From Musa acuminata AAA Group (taxonomy: Eukaryota; Streptophyta; Magnoliopsida; Zingiberales; Musaceae): a stretch of DNA of 64,000 nucleotides. Below, in pieces: positions 61,401 through 64,000 of the stretch. The stretch is from contig NC_088340.1 of assembly GCF_036884655.1 (NCBI RefSeq), positions 5,353,501 through 5,417,500 on the forward strand. Reading direction: 5' to 3'. The number at the start of each line of letters is the position of its first letter. Within the stretch, counting starts at the first letter, position 1. Below the pieces are notes generated by a model. The model did no database searches and had not been told where the DNA came from. It was given only the letters and a program-made list of their open reading frames with translations. Position numbers and translations under genes: made by a program.

Positions 61401-63197
61401 GCTTTACTTTGCCAGTTACATAGATAAAAGTGGTAGGAGAAATTTGAGAGCTACTTACATATTACACCCCGTAGTTAACTACCTTTAGTATTCTGATCTC
61501 TAAACTTTAAAAAGTTACATTGGCATCCCTATAGTTAAGAAAGTAAAACATCTAGGTCCATTTACCCTAACAACGTTAATTTTATCAACGGAAACACGAA
61601 AACAAAAAGCAAAAAGATAATTTTAATATTCGATGTCGACAACAGCGCCGTTGGTACATACCGCCTGTACCGAGCAGTATATTGTGGGAGGATGAACCTT
61701 GAGTAAAACTACTTGTAACATTGTTGATTGGGAAATTATGAGATTGCTAAATGTATTAGACTATTGGACAGCAAAGATTAAGATATAAATAGTTTTAAAA
61801 CTCGTGCTACATTTAAGGATGCCAGATAACAATGAAAAGTAGAAGAAAATTGACATGACGTCACCTTGTTGAAGAAGCAAGTTTAAAACCATAGTATTGT
61901 AACTTGATCTTCCTACAACCTTCAGTAACTAGAACGGCCCACATCGTTACCACCATGAATATTCCAAGTACAGAAAGTATATAAGGCCACCAACTCAGCA
62001 TATTTCCTGAATTCAAGTTAAAACAGAATAAATTTGAACTCCAAGGGCAAAAATGTCATGTAGCTATGCGTAGACTAGAGAAAGCATAAAAAATTATTGT
62101 AAATGACATCTCGAGCAGATAATATCTGGGAATTGGGCAAGATCAATATCACCAAGACTCTGAACATCCATATTATGAATTGTATTTATTATGTAATAGC
62201 ATGCAAAAATGCTTTTGTAAGTCAAAATTAACTGTCAACAATAATCAAGCATGATTATTGAAGATACTAAGTATCAGGGGTTGAACTCACCCAACAACAA
62301 CATGCAATCTATGATGTGACAATTATAAATGTACCTTTGTCATTTTAAAGCTTCTTATAAATATTTTCTTATAACATAAAAACACAAAAACATAAAAGCC
62401 ATAATATTTTATAAAAAAATATTTTCTCCTTTATGTCCCATATCTCCATTTTGTTCTCGCTGAGGAAAACACTCGGATAAACATCCAAATCAGATTCTGA
62501 TATCCATATCAAAGCAATAAAACATGAACAACCAACAGTCTTCATTTACCTAGAATGAGCTAGACCAAATCAACTGACTATTATAGTCTCCATTTACCTA
62601 AAATTTATCATATCAATGGGGAATAGTTCATCAAGTAACTCAATGAACACAATAAGCATTTACAAACAAGAATATATAGGACATTGGTGGTCAAGGAATA
62701 GTAGGTTGTTTGTGGATTCTAAGCTGTCGATTCAAGCACTTAGATACTAGCATAGGATCATAATTATCATTTAGATTCCAAAATTATGCAATGTATTAGG
62801 ACATTGGTCCCCTGACCCCTGAACTATTGGTAAAACCATCAAAGTATAGATAAAGCATTCGATTGGAAACAACCTCTCTCCTTAATTGAGTAAGATAGCA
62901 TAAATTGACCCATCTAGACCAAGCACTGGTAGGAATCTTGTGATTTGGGCCATTCTTCACCGATAAATCATTGGATTGAAGGCTTGGAACAAGGTTGTAC
63001 ATACTGATTTGATACCCATCCTAATCCCTTCTCTTGTTTTTAGAAATATATGTAAAAGAAGAAATAAATATCGAATAAATAAGGAAACTAATGATCAGAC
63101 AAATAAAACTGACCTGATAACTGAGCTAACATCTTCTGCAAAGTCTCGGTATAACCGGTCAATATACCAGCACAGATTATCAATGATGAACCATGAC
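55461..63197 (-). CDS. SCY2: SCY2, SecY-type translocase subunit of plastids (3' exons; 5' part missing)
   Basis: Seven minus-strand exons were found: 63197-63114, 62006-61865, 59766-59647, 59508-59379, 56044-55921, 55810-55704 and 55550-55461. They join in frame to the last ~264 residues of a SecY channel. Family landmarks in order are GHGSSLIICAGILTGY, MLSWWPYILSVLGIF, YIPFNINPTGMQPVLTTTYL, LNPGTSVGAKPWVYYTIYAF, ANLPKEIADYMTKMGARIPN, VKPGKATIEYLAKI, TLLDHYLRHINEGFAVGLTS and IIELRRSYQAYNVMPALSKV. The PFNINPTGMQPVLTTTYLLA wording fits SCY2, the second plastid SecY thought to insert proteins at the inner envelope, rather than thylakoid SCY1. The reading frame enters the first exon in phase 2, so upstream exons lie further right. 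Repeat insertions enlarge two introns (3.3 and 2.1 kb). Confidence 0.88.
57060..57900. repeat. TACCG-family repeat copy in an SCY2 intron (inverted orientation)
   Basis: The left part (57075-57180) is dense in TACCGG, CGGTATG and GGTACAT words. The right part (57720-57900) has CGTATCGGCTGATACATC and GTATTGGCCGATACTTGA. Between them is a GA-rich segment (57545-57620, GAGAAAGAGAGTGAGAATGA) that mirrors the CT-rich tail of the copy at 1.06-1.5 kb. Confidence 0.6.
60295..60860. repeat. TACCG-family repeat copy in an SCY2 intron, with GC-rich tail
   Basis: The core at 60305-60500 has GTACCGCCTAAAACGGTATG, GGTACGGGCGGTACAT and GGTAATAGTCGGATTTTGAC, the last shared with the 1.2-kb copy. A CGCTGCCGCT-like tail follows at 60685-60790. 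A further small piece (GTACATACCGCCTGTACCGA) lies at about 61650-61680. Confidence 0.6.
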
Positions 63198-64000
63198 CTG
63201 CAGTACATAACGAGAACCAGAGACAAATAGATCAGGCATCAAAAAGGAAATTTGCCTAATATTATTTGCATTCATAGGCATAAAGAACTAAAACCACTTC
63301 AAAAATCCAAATTCTGCTTGCAGAACATAAATTAGCATCATCGCTGGTTGTTAATATGTTTGAAGTTTGGTGCAGAGCACATCCAATTTATTTTGGTCAT
63401 GACTAGCTTATTAGTGCTAAAATAAACAAAGAAATGGATATGAAGGTAAAGAATAACTTCTCCAATAAGTCAATTAATGTACAACGTCAAAATGAAGAAA
63501 TTAAGTAGCCATATATGTAAGCCAAGAAAAAACAATCATTTCAGCATGGCACCTAGGAAAAACTCTACTCAATTAAGAATAAATGACACTAACATTAGCT
63601 GTACCAGTAAAAAAAAAAATTACCCAAAATTATTCTAGAATGCCAGTTGACTTCAAAAACTATAAGGCCAAAACACAAGCAAAGCGAATTAGCACCAAGT
63701 ATTGTGACTAGAATACGCAATAGCATTGGATAATGAATCATTAAGAAAAAAATTGGACTGCCTTCTACAATATCTATATAGTTAATCATGAGGACGTCTA
63801 TGAAACCAGAAACCCAAAATCATTCTAGAGTCTGAAACTTTACCCTATGACATATTATAAATTAACGTTGTTCGAAGATACTTATTAGATGAATGGTGAA
63901 TAACAAGGGCTGTCATTTCATGACAAGGTAATGATGAAACATTTTCTACATACAGCATGTTGTGTCAATTAGAACAATTCAGGTGAAAGCATTGTCCTAT
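63198..64000. other. Right edge, presumably an SCY2 intron
   Basis: No upstream SCY2 exon could be recognised in the last 800 bp, which are AT-rich. The next exon towards the 5' end is probably beyond the window. Confidence 0.4.

Noticed and set aside
1..64000. CRISPR arrays, bacterial operons, tRNA or rRNA genes
   Set aside because: The window is eukaryotic nuclear DNA; no regularly spaced repeats, cloverleaf-like tRNA signatures or rRNA sequence were noticed, although tRNA detection by eye is unreliable.

Overview
This window is nuclear DNA of a flowering plant, almost certainly a monocot. The genes have plant-type introns (GT-AG, AT-rich, some several kb long), and some first exons are GC-rich (plastid E2, the LHT transporter, the MADS gene). 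An AGL17-clade MADS-box gene lies opposite a MIR444-type antisense locus, an arrangement known from monocots. A dispersed TACCG/CGGTA-rich repeat hints at a non-grass commelinid such as the banana family; that is inference only.

Layout. Positions 1-4443 hold repeats and probably intron 1 of TAF2, whose first coding exon (minus strand) is at 4444-4559. A decayed Ty3/gypsy pol fragment lies at 5.9-7.2 kb. An AGL17/ANR1-like MIKC MADS-box gene (plus strand, 8 exons, 244 aa) occupies 8968-21175, with an 8.1-kb intron 2 full of tandem duplications. On the minus strand a spliced non-coding transcript can be modelled from a TATA/G-box promoter near 31.5 kb down to 18.8 kb. Its exons carry the two arms of a miR444-like hairpin, one of them being the antisense of MADS exon 3. 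Positions 31.7-36.6 kb are AT-rich repeat DNA with a foldback element.

From 36.7 to 41.7 kb (minus) lies SOG1, the NAC-family DNA-damage regulator (6 exons, 416 aa). Divergent from it at 42.6-43.0 kb (plus) is a mitochondrial complex I 20.9-kDa-like subunit (99 aa). At 46.2-49.8 kb (plus) is the plastid pyruvate dehydrogenase E2 (493 aa). At 50.6-52.5 kb (minus) is a lysine/histidine-type amino-acid transporter (434 aa) with one GC-AG intron. From 55.5 kb to the right edge (minus) are the last seven exons found of the plastid translocase SCY2; its 5' part lies beyond the window or was not found.

Most protein genes are unrelated housekeeping or regulatory genes, as is usual in plants. The exception is the MADS/MIR444 pair. 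The antisense transcript would yield a small RNA complementary to the sense MADS mRNA, and the two overlap across MADS exons 3-8. All gene models were assembled by eye from splice signals, reading-frame continuity and recalled family sequence; none was checked by alignment or transcript data.
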